This document shows, one piece after another, positions 25,036-33,192 of a stretch of 64,000 bases of DNA. The DNA comes from Bacterioplanoides sp965200585. Lineage in GTDB: Bacteria; Pseudomonadota; Gammaproteobacteria; Pseudomonadales; Oceanobacteraceae. Under the pieces are notes generated by a model. The model was not told the origin of the DNA. It saw nothing but the letters and a program-made list of their open reading frames with translations, and did not search any database. The DNA is taken from NCBI RefSeq assembly GCF_965200585.1, contig NZ_OZ241361.1. One strand, given 5' to 3'. Each line of letters begins with the position of its first letter. The stretch's first letter is position 1. Both the position numbers and the translations under genes were made by a program.

Positions 25036-26961
25036 ATGAAGGCTTTGTACAAAATAACCGCCGCAACCATGGCGGCTCTGGCGCTGAGTGGCTGTGGCAG
25101 TGATGACGACGATGATAACGATCAGGAGCCCGCACCCCTGAACTTAACCATTCTGCATATTAATGATCACCACTCACACTTAGAGCCGGACTCTCTGGAT
25201 ATCGAACTGACGTCGGAACAGGCGTCTGCCATCACAGCCCGGGATGGCAACAATGCCCTGCTAAGCAACGTAGAATTATCCGCGACCGGTGGCTTTCCAC
25301 TCTTAAAAACACTGATTGATGAGCGTGAAGCGCAGGCCGAACACGTACTGAAACTGCACGCAGGTGATGCCATCAGCGGCACGCTTTTTTACACCCTGTT
25401 TGCCGGTGAAGCTGATGCCGCCATGATGAATCAGATCTGTTTCGATGCTTTTGCATTGGGGAATCATGAATTTGATGACGGTGATTCCGGCCTGGCCGAC
25501 TTCTTAACGGATTTATCGTCTGGTAGCTGTAACACGCCGGTGCTGGCCGCGAACGTGGTGCCAGCACAGGATTCTGCGCTGCGAAACCAGGAGTTCCTGC
25601 AGCCTTATACCGTGATTGAACGTGGCGGTGAGCGCGTCGGTATTATTGGGATCGACATCGCGGGTAAAACCAAAAACTCGTCACAACCGGATGCCGGTAC
25701 GCAGTTTCTGGATGAAGCGACCACAGCCCAGCGTTTTATTGATGAGCTGACTGAAGACGGGGTGAACAAAATCATCCTGTTAACCCATTATCAATACGCC
25801 AACGAAGTTGCTCTGGCACGCAGCCTGAAAGGTGTGGATGTCATTGTGGGTGGCGATTCACACTCTTTGTTGGGTGGCGACAACATCACCACCATGGGTC
25901 TGAATGTGGTGGGTGAATACCCAACCACTGTGATCAATGCCGATGGCGATACCGCATGTGTGGTACAGGCCTGGGAATATGCCAAAGTGCTGGGTGAGCT
26001 GACGGTTCAGTTTGATGCCAACGGTGTGGTGACATCCTGTGCCGGCCAACCGATTATTCCGGTGGCAAACGATGCTGAGATTGAATACGAGTTTGCTGAT
26101 GACGATGATCGTCTGTTAGAAGCCAGCGACCGTGCCGCATTATTAGCGGCATTAGCACAACAGCCGGAAGTTGCTCTGATTGATGCCGATGCCGCCACCG
26201 CAAGTTTATTACAAGGCTTCTCTGATCAGACCGGTCAACTGACCCAGCAAGTGATTGGCAGTGTAGCGGAAAACCTCTGCTTAGAGCGTATTCCGGGCCA
26301 GGGACGCTCGACGCTGTGTGATGTGGCAGACACTTATGAAAACGGCAGTGATATCTCGAATATTGTGTCCAAAGCCTTCTTAACCGTGACCCCAACGGCG
26401 GATGTTGCCATTCAGAATGCCGGTGGTGTTCGGGTGGATGCGGCTTCTGGTAATTACACCATTGCCGATGCATTTACCCTGCTGCCCTTCTCGAACACCC
26501 TGGTGACACTGGAAATGACCGGCGCTCAGATTAAATCGGTTCTGGAAGATGCGTTAACCAACTTTGCCGATAATGGCGGCTCCAGCGGCTCTTACCCTTA
26601 TGCTTCAGGTTTGCGCTATCACGTGGATATGAGCCAGGCGGCCGGTAGCCGTATCAGTCAGCTGGAAATTAACGCCCGCTTATCGGGTAGCTGGGCTGCT
26701 ATTAACAGTTCAACGACGTATACCGTAGTAACCAATGACTTTATTGCAGCGGGCCGTGACGGTTACACCACCTTCGCGGGTATCAGCAACGTGGTGGACA
26801 CCTTTACCGAATACGCCCAGGGCTTTGTTGATTACGTGGAAGGGCTAACGGCTAATAATCAGTCGTTGCAGAAGCTGCCACTGAGCGAATACTCGACCCA
26901 GCAGTATATTGATGCTTCCGGTTGTAACCATAGCCAGAATGCAGGCTGTGGCGTGCAATAA
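25036..26961 (+). CDS. 5'-nucleotidase / UshA-type metallophosphatase lipoprotein
   Basis: A 641-residue exported enzyme predicted to strip phosphate from extracellular or periplasmic nucleotides. The lipobox LSGC is followed by an Asp-rich linker. The metallophosphatase domain has ILHINDHHSH, GDAISGTL, GNHEFDDG and HYQYANEVALA/GGDSHS metal ligands (residues about 35-330). The C-terminal nucleotidase domain carries QNAGGVRVD, LPFSNTLV and DFIAAGRDGYTTF. The ATG at 25036 is chosen over 25024 because it begins the signal peptide and has GGAG 9 nt upstream. The Pho box suggests induction under phosphate limitation. Confidence 0.9.
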   Translation: MKALYKITAATMAALALSGCGSDDDDDNDQEPAPLNLTILHINDHHSHLEPDSLDIELTSEQASAITARDGNNALLSNVELSATGGFPLLKTLIDEREAQAEHVLKLHAGDAISGTLFYTLFAGEADAAMMNQICFDAFALGNHEFDDGDSGLADFLTDLSSGSCNTPVLAANVVPAQDSALRNQEFLQPYTVIERGGERVGIIGIDIAGKTKNSSQPDAGTQFLDEATTAQRFIDELTEDGVNKIILLTHYQYANEVALARSLKGVDVIVGGDSHSLLGGDNITTMGLNVVGEYPTTVINADGDTACVVQAWEYAKVLGELTVQFDANGVVTSCAGQPIIPVANDAEIEYEFADDDDRLLEASDRAALLAALAQQPEVALIDADAATASLLQGFSDQTGQLTQQVIGSVAENLCLERIPGQGRSTLCDVADTYENGSDISNIVSKAFLTVTPTADVAIQNAGGVRVDAASGNYTIADAFTLLPFSNTLVTLEMTGAQIKSVLEDALTNFADNGGSSGSYPYASGLRYHVDMSQAAGSRISQLEINARLSGSWAAINSSTTYTVVTNDFIAAGRDGYTTFAGISNVVDTFTEYAQGFVDYVEGLTANNQSLQKLPLSEYSTQQYIDASGCNHSQNAGCGVQ

Positions 26962-26981
26962 CGTCAGATTGATTACTGACT

Positions 26982-27014
26982 AAAAAACCGGGCGATACAA
27001 ACAGTGTCGCCCGG
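26982..27014 (-). terminator. terminator of the immunity-gene array
   Basis: An 11-bp stem (27004-27014 with 26988-26998, one G-U pair) and a 5-nt loop are followed on the minus strand by six T residues. It lies just past the stop of the last Imm11-like gene. On the plus strand it lacks a T-run but may also help end the nucleotidase transcript. Confidence 0.8.
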
Positions 27015-27024
27015 CTTAACGAGT

Positions 27025-27606
27025 TCAGTCAAAAGCCGATCCGGTATTCCAGTTACTTACTTTAACAAAGCGGACACCAGTAACTTCCGCTTCCCTAAAC
27101 TTCTCAACTAATTCTTCGTGATAAAGAATATGCCCAGGCTCTTCTTTCGGTTCAATAATCCAACGCTGCTCTTTTTCCATTTTATCCAGCTTATTCTCAT
27201 CCAGAGAGAGCTTGTCAACAAAATACATTTCACTTTCATAGGTAAAGCTGGATCTTCCTTTATGCATTATTTCCAATTCTATATTGGGTTTAAAGACATA
27301 AAAATCCGGGTAGGTAATACCTTTATGCACTAATTCGGCATAAAATAATTGATTAATTCCCAGAAAACCATCTTTGACAATATCGGCCATTTTCTTACTG
27401 AATACCGGTTGACCAGCTTCATGATAGTCACTCAGTGCAAGCTTTCTTGGAATGGGCTTTGCCAGCTCCATGGTTAATGTATTCTTTATTTCTACCGGAC
27501 CGAAAGCATAAATTTCGTCAGTTTCCTCTTCACATTCATCAGCGAAAGCAAATATGGCCCTGGGAGGCGTTTTGATTGCAATATAATAAATATCATCGTA
27601 TTTCAT
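27025..27606 (-). CDS. Imm11-like immunity protein (copy C)
   Basis: A 193-residue soluble protein beginning MKYDDIYY and ending VSNWNTGSAFD. It shares the C-terminal pattern G-x-x-F-x-x-V-x-x-W-x4-x-F-D/N with three other genes in this island and is closest to copy B (28653-29246; both start MKYD and contain SLDENKLDK/SLDENVLDQ). The overall pattern resembles Imm11/DUF1629 immunity proteins of polymorphic toxin systems. It starts one base after the stop of a toxin remnant, keeping the toxin-immunity coupling although its toxin is lost. Predicted role: protect against an AHH-type nuclease from kin. Confidence 0.7.
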   Translation of the reverse strand: MKYDDIYYIAIKTPPRAIFAFADECEEETDEIYAFGPVEIKNTLTMELAKPIPRKLALSDYHEAGQPVFSKKMADIVKDGFLGINQLFYAELVHKGITYPDFYVFKPNIELEIMHKGRSSFTYESEMYFVDKLSLDENKLDKMEKEQRWIIEPKEEPGHILYHEELVEKFREAEVTGVRFVKVSNWNTGSAFD

Positions 27607-27607
27607 A

Positions 27608-27790
27608 TTAATGCCCTAATTTCAATGTATGCCGTTGTTGGTTAAAACCATGATCTCGCCCATCCGGGCATTTGGTTCCTCGTACTTTGGTCTTGGTTTT
27701 ATGCTTAGTCAGAAGATCGGCACCAGAGCAGCCGCAGGGGTTATCAGGTTGGTAATCCCGGCGAATAGGCAAAATCCATTTTATTAAAGA
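27608..27790 (-). pseudogene. remnant of toxin C-terminus (module C)
   Basis: On the minus strand an open frame of about 55 codons without a start reads RRDYQPDNPCGCSGADLL, then KVRGTKCPDGRDHG, and stops at 27608-27610. It matches the last part of orphan module B (GRDYRPGNLCGCSG...KVRGKHC...). The nuclease core is absent. The sequence upstream (AGTTCTTTAATAAAATGGATTTT) matches the junctions before modules A' and B, so this looks like a recombination scar carrying only the 3' end of a toxin. Confidence 0.75.
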
Positions 27791-27810
27791 ACTAAATTAT
27801 ATTGCCTTTC

Positions 27811-28398
27811 TCAATCAAAATGAGCGTCATCATTCCATTTTGAAACAGGGATAAATCGATGCCCTTTTAAATCGTATTGCTCCAGGTGGTCAACGACAGT
27901 TTGATGGAATAAATAAAATACAGGATACTCATCCAATATAAATACAAGTCTCTTTTCAATTGGTATTTTACTAAGTTTTTCACTATCTAACGAATAGGAT
28001 TCAACATCTACAACACGCTTGGAATTACTGCTTAAATCAACTACTGATTTTTCTATATCTATTGCATTAATAAAGTTAAAAACATGGAGCATATAGTAAT
28101 CTAGTTTTAGTTCTTCGATGACATCGCCTGTTGTCCCTTTTAATGTTTGAACCCTGTAAATATTTAACTCTGATAATGCATCAACAAATTTTTTAGAAAT
28201 AACAGGGGTTGAACCAGAAGAATGATAGTCGACGTATTGTGGTTTTTTTGGCATAGGGTCATCACGAAGAATGGCCAAATTGTATTTTCCAGTGACATAT
28301 GACTCAATAGAATTTGGCCTTAAGCTGGCTATAATCATTGGATAGTTAGGGTTATTATCCGGATAAAGCATATAATATTCATTGTTTAAATCTTCCAT
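27811..28398 (-). CDS. Imm11-like immunity protein (copy A', duplicate of copy A)
   Basis: A 195-residue protein. The first 81 residues are identical to copy A (30081-30668), with only scattered silent base differences; the remainder has diverged (SNSKRVVDVESYSLDSEKL versus DILDTVDSVESYRLDNEKL) but keeps LDYYMLHVFNFINA and the end motif KGHRFIPVSKWNDDAHFD. It resembles Imm11/DUF1629. It is preceded by a toxin remnant ending in the same last codons as the intact effector, with the same TGA-CAA-ATG junction. It probably has a different or broadened toxin specificity. Confidence 0.72.
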   Translation of the reverse strand: MEDLNNEYYMLYPDNNPNYPMIIASLRPNSIESYVTGKYNLAILRDDPMPKKPQYVDYHSSGSTPVISKKFVDALSELNIYRVQTLKGTTGDVIEELKLDYYMLHVFNFINAIDIEKSVVDLSSNSKRVVDVESYSLDSEKLSKIPIEKRLVFILDEYPVFYLFHQTVVDHLEQYDLKGHRFIPVSKWNDDAHFD

Positions 28399-28401
28399 TT
28401 G

Positions 28402-28645
28402 TCACGATCCTATTTCTAGTATAGATGTTTGATTTTTTGATATGCTTTTACCATCAACACCCAATTTAATGTGTCTTTATTTCTCGTAGTTTTTCTATTT
28501 GATTGCGGTAAAGCATTTTATCACGCTCATGCCACCCATGCTGGATTTAGCTGGTGTGTTGCGAAGAAATTTGGGGTTGTAGAGCTGGTAGAACTACCAG
28601 CCCATTTCAAAATCCATTTTTTTAAAGAGCATCCTTGCTTCAGAT
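28402..28645 (-). pseudogene. scrambled toxin remnant (module A')
   Basis: The upstream part is nearly identical to the start of orphan module B (29935-30056), but has one C fewer in a C-run (+ strand 4 G at about 28571 versus 5 G at about 30011) and about 13-16 extra bases. The downstream part then jumps to the last 17 or so codons of the intact effector (GKSISKNQTSILEIGS, stop at 28402). The nuclease core is deleted and the frame is broken. It is a recombination product between two toxin types. Confidence 0.75.
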
Positions 28646-28652
28646 ATATGAA

Positions 28653-29246
28653 TCAATCAAAAGCCGACCCAATAATCCAATCTTTAACTTTTACAAAACT
28701 GAATCCAGTTGCACTGATATCTTTCAGTGCGTTAACTACTTTTTCGTGATAAAGGTAATAAGCCGCTTTTTCTTCTAACGCAAAAATCATACGCTGATCT
28801 TCGGGAATCTGATCCAGTACATTTTCATCCAAAGATAAGGATTCTATAAAGTAGGTTAAACCACTACGGCTTAATGAGTAATCTGATCGGTCTTTATGCA
28901 TCGCTGGAATTTCATCAAAGCAGTTCATGAAATAATAATGTTCAAAAACATGATCGCCTTTAGTGATCTTTGCCGGAAACATCTGAATACGATAAGAAGC
29001 CAATTCCATAATAATATCTCTGGCTCGCTGGCTCCAAACATGATGAATAACAGAAGCGAAGTCACCCATCACCGGTGGATTTCGGTCATCATCTGATTCG
29101 ATCTCAAGGTTTAATATACTTTTCGGCGGGTCAAGTTTTTTATATTTATCAAAATTACCTATTCTGTATTTATTATTCACCCACTCCAATTCAGAAGTTT
29201 CAGAAAAATTTTCTTCCAACGTATAATACATACCATCGTATTTCAT
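28653..29246 (-). CDS. Imm11-like immunity protein (copy B)
   Basis: A 197-residue protein beginning MKYDGMYY, with SLDENVLDQIPEDQRMIFAL and the end motif TGFSFVKVKDWIIGSAFD shared across the four immunity genes. It starts one base after the stop codon of orphan toxin module B (TAA-T-ATG), so it is the cognate partner of that module. The sequence is AT-rich like the rest of the island. The Imm11/DUF1629 assignment comes from overall pattern, not from a search. Confidence 0.72.
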   Translation of the reverse strand: MKYDGMYYTLEENFSETSELEWVNNKYRIGNFDKYKKLDPPKSILNLEIESDDDRNPPVMGDFASVIHHVWSQRARDIIMELASYRIQMFPAKITKGDHVFEHYYFMNCFDEIPAMHKDRSDYSLSRSGLTYFIESLSLDENVLDQIPEDQRMIFALEEKAAYYLYHEKVVNALKDISATGFSFVKVKDWIIGSAFD

Positions 29247-29247
29247 A

Positions 29248-30051
29248 TTATTTACCCATTGTTAATGATTTTATTTTCTTCAATGAGTCACGACCGTGTT
29301 TTAGATCACAATGTTTCCCCCGGACTTTCTCTTTTTCACCCATGGTATTCACACCTGAACAGCCACATAGGTTACCAGGGCGATAATCTCGGCCATCCCG
29401 GTTAATTGTCCAAACAAAAGTTTCTATCCGCTCTAATATGGTCTCACTGATTACATACATTTGCTTTTTAAATTGTACTTTTGATTCCTTCTCAGATAAC
29501 GGCTTACCAGAGCGATCAAAACAAAGCTTGCCGGATTCAATCAATCAGTTAATTCCCCGCAATTCTTTTTTTGTCATAAAAGGGTAGGTTTTAAACGTTT
29601 CTTCAAACTTAACGACTTGTGTTTTGTAAGAGCCCTTATCTGAGGCTTGCTCACGGCTTGCCAGTTCTTTAACTTTTTTGTCGTTCTCATCATCACCAAA
29701 AGCACGGCCTTTCTCATGCCCATCTAAATGCAGTGGTACACCCAGCCGACAGGCGAGGTCCATTCGCCCGGGCAGTACCACCAGGTTATGATCGTGATTA
29801 ATGTTGTAATCAAACTGCTTAAATAGATCGCCTCTATCTTCTACGGCTTTAATATCAATTACATGGTGAATCTGTAAGCTATTGTGGCCGTCGTACCAAG
29901 GATGTTGCTCGGGGTATTGCTTGCCTTCTTTCTTGTAGTTTTTTTCTATTTGATTGCGGTAAAGCGTTTTATCACGCTCATGATCTAGCTGGTGTGTTGC
30001 GAAGAAATTTGGGGGTTGTAGAGCTGGTAGAACTACCAGCCCATATAAAAT
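29248..30051 (-). pseudogene. orphan AHH-type nuclease module B with in-frame stop
   Basis: Continuous minus-strand frame from 30051 to 29248, interrupted once by TGA at 29545-29547 and lacking an obvious ATG or Shine-Dalgarno. It encodes a toxin C-terminal module homologous to the intact effector: QHPWYDGHNSLQIHHVID matches HPWYFQ...SLEAHHLI, and INHDHNLVVLPGRMDLACRL matches INHHKNGVLLPYYMDLACHL. The C-terminus FVWTINRDGRDYRPG matches the effector's KYEWSISADGFDYQ. The catalytic HH is kept (Ile-His-His instead of Ala-His-His). As is typical of polymorphic toxins, it would act only after recombining onto a full-length N-terminus. Confidence 0.8.
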
Positions 30052-30080
30052 CTATTTTTTAAAGAACTTAAAATTATTTA

Positions 30081-30668
30081 TTAATTAAAATGAGCGTTAT
30101 CGTTCCACTTTGTAACTGGAATAAATCGATGGCCTTTTAAATCAAACGTATCAAGGTGGTCAACTACAGATTTGTGAAACAAATAAAATACAGGATACTC
30201 ATCCAATATAAATATTAGTCTCTTTTCAAGAGGAATTTTCTTAAGTTTTTCATTATCTAATCTATAAGATTCAACGCTATCAACGGTGTCGAGAATATCA
30301 TCATAGTCAATTTTTGAAATATTCATATCCATGGCATTGATGAAATTAAAAACATGGAGCATGTAATAATCTAGATTTAATTCTTCGATTACATCACCAG
30401 ATGTCCCCTTTAATATCTGAGCTCCGTAAATATTTAACTCAGATAATGCATCAACAAATTTTTTAGAAATAACTGGAGTTGATCCAGATGAATGATAATC
30501 GACATATTGTGGTTTTTTTGGCATAGGGTCATCACGAAGAATGGCCAAATTGTATTTTCCGGTGACATATGACTCAATAGAATTTGGCCTTAAGCTGGCT
30601 ATAATCATTGGATAATTAGGGTTGTTATCCGGATAAAGCATATAATATTCATTGTTTAAATCTTCCAT
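30081..30668 (-). CDS. Imm11-like immunity protein (copy A, cognate to the intact effector)
   Basis: A 195-residue protein starting MEDLNNEYYMLYPDNN and ending VTKWNDNAHFN. The ATG is 3 bases after the effector's TGA stop (TGA-CAA-ATG), so it should be translated with the effector and neutralise its nuclease domain in the producing cell. Its pattern (ISKKFVDAL, FYLFHKSVVDHL, LKGHRF) resembles Imm11/DUF1629 immunity proteins. No signal peptide is present, consistent with protection in the cytoplasm against a DNase or RNase. Confidence 0.78.
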   Translation of the reverse strand: MEDLNNEYYMLYPDNNPNYPMIIASLRPNSIESYVTGKYNLAILRDDPMPKKPQYVDYHSSGSTPVISKKFVDALSELNIYGAQILKGTSGDVIEELNLDYYMLHVFNFINAMDMNISKIDYDDILDTVDSVESYRLDNEKLKKIPLEKRLIFILDEYPVFYLFHKSVVDHLDTFDLKGHRFIPVTKWNDNAHFN

Positions 30669-30671
30669 TTG

Positions 30672-32963
30672 TCATGATCCTATTTCTAGTATAGATATTT
30701 GGTTTTTTGATATGGCTTTACCATTGCTATGCTGCAATTGGTGCTCTCCCCCTTCATTACGATGATTGCATCTAGAATCAGATTTTTTAGCACCTATTTT
30801 CAAGACATTCCCACAGCCTACTTTAGAATTTTTTTGGTAATCGAAACCGTCAGCACTGATAGACCATTCATATTTCTTAATTTTGTTGAAAACTTTTAAG
30901 CTTATTTTAGATACCTTATTGAGAAAGTCTTTTCTTGGATTTCCAGACACCTGACATGATTTACCACGCTTGACTGTCTTTAGCAAAGAGTCAACTTGTT
31001 CCTTTACTGCTCTTGGGTAATTAAGATAAACATCTTCATCTGTTCCTCTAGGATCTACAATATCACTTTGACCTTTTTTGTGTGATCCCCGGTGAAGAGG
31101 AACGCCCAGATGGCATGCCAAATCCATATAGTATGGAAGTAATACACCGTTTTTATGATGATTAATGTTATACCCAAATTGATCACATACTTCCTTTAAA
31201 TCTGGGTTTTTCATAGATTCAGAAATAATTAAGTGATGAGCTTCTAAAGAGCGACGATTAACACTGCCTTGCTTACGCTGAAAATACCAAGGATGATCTT
31301 CAATTTTACTGTAATCATTATTGGGGTTTGCAATAATACTTTGAGTTAATTCAGAGCCTGATCCTTTAGTATCACTTGGGTAGTTCATTTTTGGGTTTGC
31401 CATTGGGCATTTCGCGTTGTATGGCTTGTCACAAAAATCACACTTTTTCTTCTCTTGTTCATCAACCTTTTTCGGTTTGGTTTTTGTAAAGCCGTGATCA
31501 AACGGGTTGTCGCCAGGATCACTGACGTTGCTAGCTTCATTTTTAAGGGTGAGTTTTTTCTGGGTCAGCAGTTTTTCAACTTCTTCAAACTTATTAGCGA
31601 TATTGCGTACCAACTTGGCTTTGCTGGCTAACATCACAGAGATACTGGCGGCGGCGCCTAAGCCCCCGGTTAATAGGCCAAGCACAAAACTCAGGCCAAA
31701 CCCACCGGCTTCCTGGGCAACCACGACTTTGGGCAGGGAGTCGTAATAACGTTCGGGTAGGTTTATGAGCAGTTGTTTAATCTCAGAATCTTCGATCAGG
31801 ATGACATAACGGTCGTAGGCTTGTTGCAACTTACCCAGTTTACTTTGTCCATATGCGTAGGCCTCACTGGCCCTATCGTGACCATAGCTCACCAGGTTTT
31901 CGAGTTCTTTTTTAAGAGGGTTGACATAACCTTTCTTCAGCGCATTTTCGGCTTCCAGACGTGCGTCGTCGACTTCTGCAAGAAAGGCGGTCAGTTCGTC
32001 TTTACGTTGTTCGACCTTTTCCAGAATCTCAGTTTTTACATCAGTATCTTTCCATTCATTCAATTTGACTTTGACTTCGTCGCGGAGGTCTGTTGCCAGC
32101 TGACCAATGGTTTCTCCTGCATCTTTGGCCGTAGAAAATAAGCCATCAAAAAAAGCCCCGGTCAGAATCAGGCCTTGCATAGCAAGGGGCTCGCTCCCCA
32201 GCGCGGCGTCCAGTTTGGCGCTTTGCTGTTTGAGTTCGTTCAGGTATTGATCAATCAGATCAGACAGCTCCTGACGCACCCCTGGCAGGTCTTTCTCTGC
32301 ATTGGGGTAGCCAAAGGTAATTTCTACTTTGCCTTTAGGTACGTTGAGGATTCTGGCCCAGCCACCGTTTAATGTGCCGCTACGTGTTTTGCCATCAGAC
32401 AGTACAACTTCGTAAGGCAATGTTTGAATAATATCCTGCGGTGCGTTTTCGTAGTGCGCTTTAATAACCAGGTCGTAGGTTGGCTTGGGCTGGCTTTGGG
32501 GGTTTGAGGATTTGTCTTCTTGAGTCTTAGCCTTCGCTTTACTGACACTGGCCGTCATATTAGGGCGTGGTGTGCCTGCAAGCAGTATCTTTAAGGCATT
32601 TTTATATTGATCCGATACCGTGAGGATGATCTGACTATCGAGATCAACAGAGGCGTTATCCTGGGTGTTTTGCGCGTTTACTTTGGCCTGAAGGCGTATG
32701 ACTGGCTGGAGGGTATGCCCTGGAGGTGACAGTAAAAAGCAGGTGCCACTTTTAAGGCAGTTAATCAGTTTTTGATTACGGGCCGTTTCGCCAACATGTG
32801 AGCGTTTGCGATCCCGGTAAATATCACCTACCAGCCGGTTTACCGCAGAGCTCAGTTGGATATTACTGTTGCGTTGTACCAGGTTGCTGGCCCGGGTGGG
32901 GGATTCAATTCGTTCAAGTTCGTGCCAGGCAATTTCATTGAGATCCTTCACCTGATAATACAT
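30672..32963 (-). CDS. polymorphic toxin / probable T6SS effector with C-terminal AHH nuclease domain
   Basis: A 763-residue multi-domain protein. The N-terminal 250 residues have no firm match, with a beta-rich segment (YDLVIKAHYENAPQDI...GGWARILNVPKGKVEITFGY). Residues about 250-420 are helical/coiled coil. A Gly-rich hydrophobic pair follows (GLSFVLGLLTGGLGAAASI), then a CDFCDKPYNAKC cluster. The nuclease has the AHH signature Ala575-His576-His577 with further His in INHHKNG and PLHRGSHKKG, an HNH/EndoVII superfamily fold that cleaves nucleic acid. SD AAGGAA is 9 nt before the ATG at 32963. It is divergent from vgrG, which suggests delivery by type VI secretion. No PAAR or RHS repeats are seen. 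Confidence 0.78.
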   Translation of the reverse strand: MYYQVKDLNEIAWHELERIESPTRASNLVQRNSNIQLSSAVNRLVGDIYRDRKRSHVGETARNQKLINCLKSGTCFLLSPPGHTLQPVIRLQAKVNAQNTQDNASVDLDSQIILTVSDQYKNALKILLAGTPRPNMTASVSKAKAKTQEDKSSNPQSQPKPTYDLVIKAHYENAPQDIIQTLPYEVVLSDGKTRSGTLNGGWARILNVPKGKVEITFGYPNAEKDLPGVRQELSDLIDQYLNELKQQSAKLDAALGSEPLAMQGLILTGAFFDGLFSTAKDAGETIGQLATDLRDEVKVKLNEWKDTDVKTEILEKVEQRKDELTAFLAEVDDARLEAENALKKGYVNPLKKELENLVSYGHDRASEAYAYGQSKLGKLQQAYDRYVILIEDSEIKQLLINLPERYYDSLPKVVVAQEAGGFGLSFVLGLLTGGLGAAASISVMLASKAKLVRNIANKFEEVEKLLTQKKLTLKNEASNVSDPGDNPFDHGFTKTKPKKVDEQEKKKCDFCDKPYNAKCPMANPKMNYPSDTKGSGSELTQSIIANPNNDYSKIEDHPWYFQRKQGSVNRRSLEAHHLIISESMKNPDLKEVCDQFGYNINHHKNGVLLPYYMDLACHLGVPLHRGSHKKGQSDIVDPRGTDEDVYLNYPRAVKEQVDSLLKTVKRGKSCQVSGNPRKDFLNKVSKISLKVFNKIKKYEWSISADGFDYQKNSKVGCGNVLKIGAKKSDSRCNHRNEGGEHQLQHSNGKAISKNQISILEIGS

Positions 32964-33192
32964 GGCGTTGTCTTTCCTTAGAACAGCTTCAATTTACGTG
33001 GGTCACGTTACGGCTGCTGATTATCGGTATCATGGCGACGGTTTTCAATATCAATAGACAGGCAACCTGAATATTTTTATAGTGTCGCGGCATTACTAAT
33101 GCGACGGAAATCGTGTCGCACGATGGAAGCCTAGCTTGAAGGAAAGTTTCAACGGTTTGCCGTATAGGCCCTGAATTATGGAGGAACACAGG

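Noticed and set aside
28471..28749. Plus-strand 92-codon open frame in the immunity array
   Set aside because: It runs antisense through toxin remnant A' and into the 3' end of an immunity gene, with no supporting features.
29545..29547. TGA as selenocysteine or read-through codon in toxin module B
   Set aside because: No SECIS-like hairpin was identified right after it, the module lacks its own start, and neighbouring modules are also decayed; simple pseudogenisation explains it.
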